Shown here: positions 63,201 through 64,000 of the stretch, one piece after another
How positions within the stretch are numbered: the stretch's first letter is position 1
Layout of the letters: the number at the start of each line of letters is the position of its first letter
DNA from: Streptomyces sp. SCSIO 75703
GTDB taxonomy: Bacteria > Actinomycetota > Actinomycetes > Streptomycetales > Streptomycetaceae
Reading direction: 5' to 3'
DNA: 64,000 nucleotides
Assembly: GCF_036607905.1 (NCBI RefSeq)
Contig: NZ_CP144555.1
Location: forward strand, 1,488,001-1,552,000
The notes under the pieces: model-generated
What the model was told of the DNA's origin: nothing
The model's database searches: none
What the model saw: the letters and a program-made list of their open reading frames with translations, nothing else
Position numbers and translations under genes: made by a program

Positions 63201-64000
63201 GCCGCCTGCTTCTCACCATCGGAGACCCGAACGGCATCGGCCCGGAGATCGCCACCAAGGCGGTCGCCGAGTCGGGTGCCGCGGCGCCGGTCCTCGTCGG
63301 CGACCGGTGCGCGCTCGAAGGACCGGCGAGGCAGGTCGGTCTCACGCTGCGCGACGCCGTTCCCGGTGTGACGGCCGAGGCCGGGGTGTGCGACATCGTC
63401 GACGCGGGCGCCCTGGATCCCGCCGACCTGCAGATCGGGGAGGTAACCGCCGCGGCCGGTGCCGCCACCATCGCGTACGCCAGACGGGCCGTGCAGTTGG
63501 CCATGGACGGCACCTACGCCGGCGTGGTCGCCTGCCCGCACTCCGAGTCCGCGGTGCACCAGGCCGGCATCGGCTTCGCCGGATACCCGCCTCTGATCGC
63601 CGAACTCACCGGCACCCCGGTCGACCGGGTCTTCCTCATGCTCGTCGGCGGCGGCGTACGCATCGCGCACGTGACGCTGCACGAGCCGCTCGCCGACTCG
63701 CTGGCGCGGCTCACCACCGAAATCGTCACCGAAGCGGGGCTCGCGCTGCACTCCGCCCTGGTCGCCATGGGGATCCCGACCCCACGGATCGGTGTCTTCG
63801 GAATCAACCCGCACGCCGGGGAGGGCGGCCTGTTCGGCACCGACGACCAGGAGATCACCGAGCCGGCGGTCGCGGCCCTGCGGGAGCGCGGACTGCGGGC
63901 GGAGGGCCCGGCCGGCGCCGACATCCTGCTCGGCGGCGAACGCGACTACGACGCCTACCTGGCGATGTACCACGACCAAGGGCACATCCCGGTCAAGACG
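63197..64000 (+). CDS. PdxA/TphB-family dehydrogenase (cut by window end)
   Basis: 268 codons are present and the gene continues past 64000. [80 protein letters not shown] and AMYHDQGHIPVKT are PdxA-family hallmarks with metal-binding histidines. In oxygenase operons this family acts as a decarboxylating cis-diol dehydrogenase (for example TphB in terephthalate breakdown) rather than in pyridoxine synthesis. Its coupling to the Rieske beta subunit (GTGA) supports that role. The product would be a catechol-type diol. Confidence 0.87.
   Translation, partial: MSRLLLTIGDPNGIGPEIATKAVAESGAAAPVLVGDRCALEGPARQVGLTLRDAVPGVTAEAGVCDIVDAGALDPADLQIGEVTAAAGAATIAYARRAVQLAMDGTYAGVVACPHSESAVHQAGIGFAGYPPLIAELTGTPVDRVFLMLVGGGVRIAHVTLHEPLADSLARLTTEIVTEAGLALHSALVAMGIPTPRIGVFGINPHAGEGGLFGTDDQEITEPAVAALRERGLRAEGPAGADILLGGERDYDAYLAMYHDQGHIPVKT

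Overview
This is high-GC actinobacterial DNA, most probably from a Streptomyces chromosome. Coding strands show very strong G/C third-position bias. Genes are packed with ATGA/GTGA stop-start overlaps, GTG starts are common, and many gene ends carry long GC-rich hairpins without a U-tract. No rRNA, tRNA, CRISPR array, phage module or insertion sequence was recognised. The window cuts a gene at each edge.

Left part (1-15 kb). A flavin-dependent aromatic hydroxylase pair (HpaB fragment plus flavin reductase) lies divergent to a large ATPase/LuxR regulator. A leftward three-gene operon follows: a 134-residue protein made almost entirely of five identical-looking 23-residue repeats, a JmjC/ribosomal-oxygenase-type cupin, and a sucraseferredoxin-like [2Fe-2S] protein. 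It looks like an undescribed modified-repeat-peptide cassette. Divergent to it are a luciferase-like monooxygenase and an FMN reductase. A GreA-like factor and a Clp-type disaggregase follow, then an ArsR-rhodanese / MFS / TusA sulfur-related operon and a truncated thiamine-diphosphate enzyme abutting a ferric-reductase-like membrane protein.

Middle part (16-38 kb). A cobalamin riboswitch, with a visible Shine-Dalgarno-sequestering hairpin and a 23-codon leader ORF, controls a five-gene overlapping operon: PduX-like GHMP kinase, cysteine-synthase-like PLP enzyme, ATP-grasp ligase, MFS exporter and SAM methyltransferase. This reads as a small-molecule pathway switched on when B12 is low. Next come a Tat-exported class A beta-lactamase, Hsp20, a DUF1876 protein, a fused 5-oxoprolinase and a non-coding tandem repeat. 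A LysR regulator stands divergent to a 3-oxoacid CoA-transferase. A TetR repressor with an obvious palindromic operator stands divergent to a propionyl-CoA carboxylase plus split methylmalonyl-CoA mutase operon.

Right part (38-64 kb). Small accessory genes come first: a RibD/DHFR-like protein, DUF2809, SnoaL-like proteins, a tandemly duplicated lipoprotein, a PadR regulator with a membrane partner, DUF4184 and a LysR. A large SF1 helicase fused to a phospholipase-D nuclease resembles Mokosh type II defence. The last 13 kb is a catabolic region. It has an IclR regulator with a perfect palindrome, hydantoinase/carboxylase-type HyuA-HyuB, a class III extradiol dioxygenase (LigB-LigA order), a formamidase-like enzyme and a meta-cleavage-type hydrolase. 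WrbA and a decayed pirin follow, then a second IclR divergent to a Rieske oxygenase (alpha and beta) and a PdxA/TphB-like dehydrogenase cut by the window end. Together they suggest degradation of an aromatic carrying a carboxylate and a cyclic amide or similar group.
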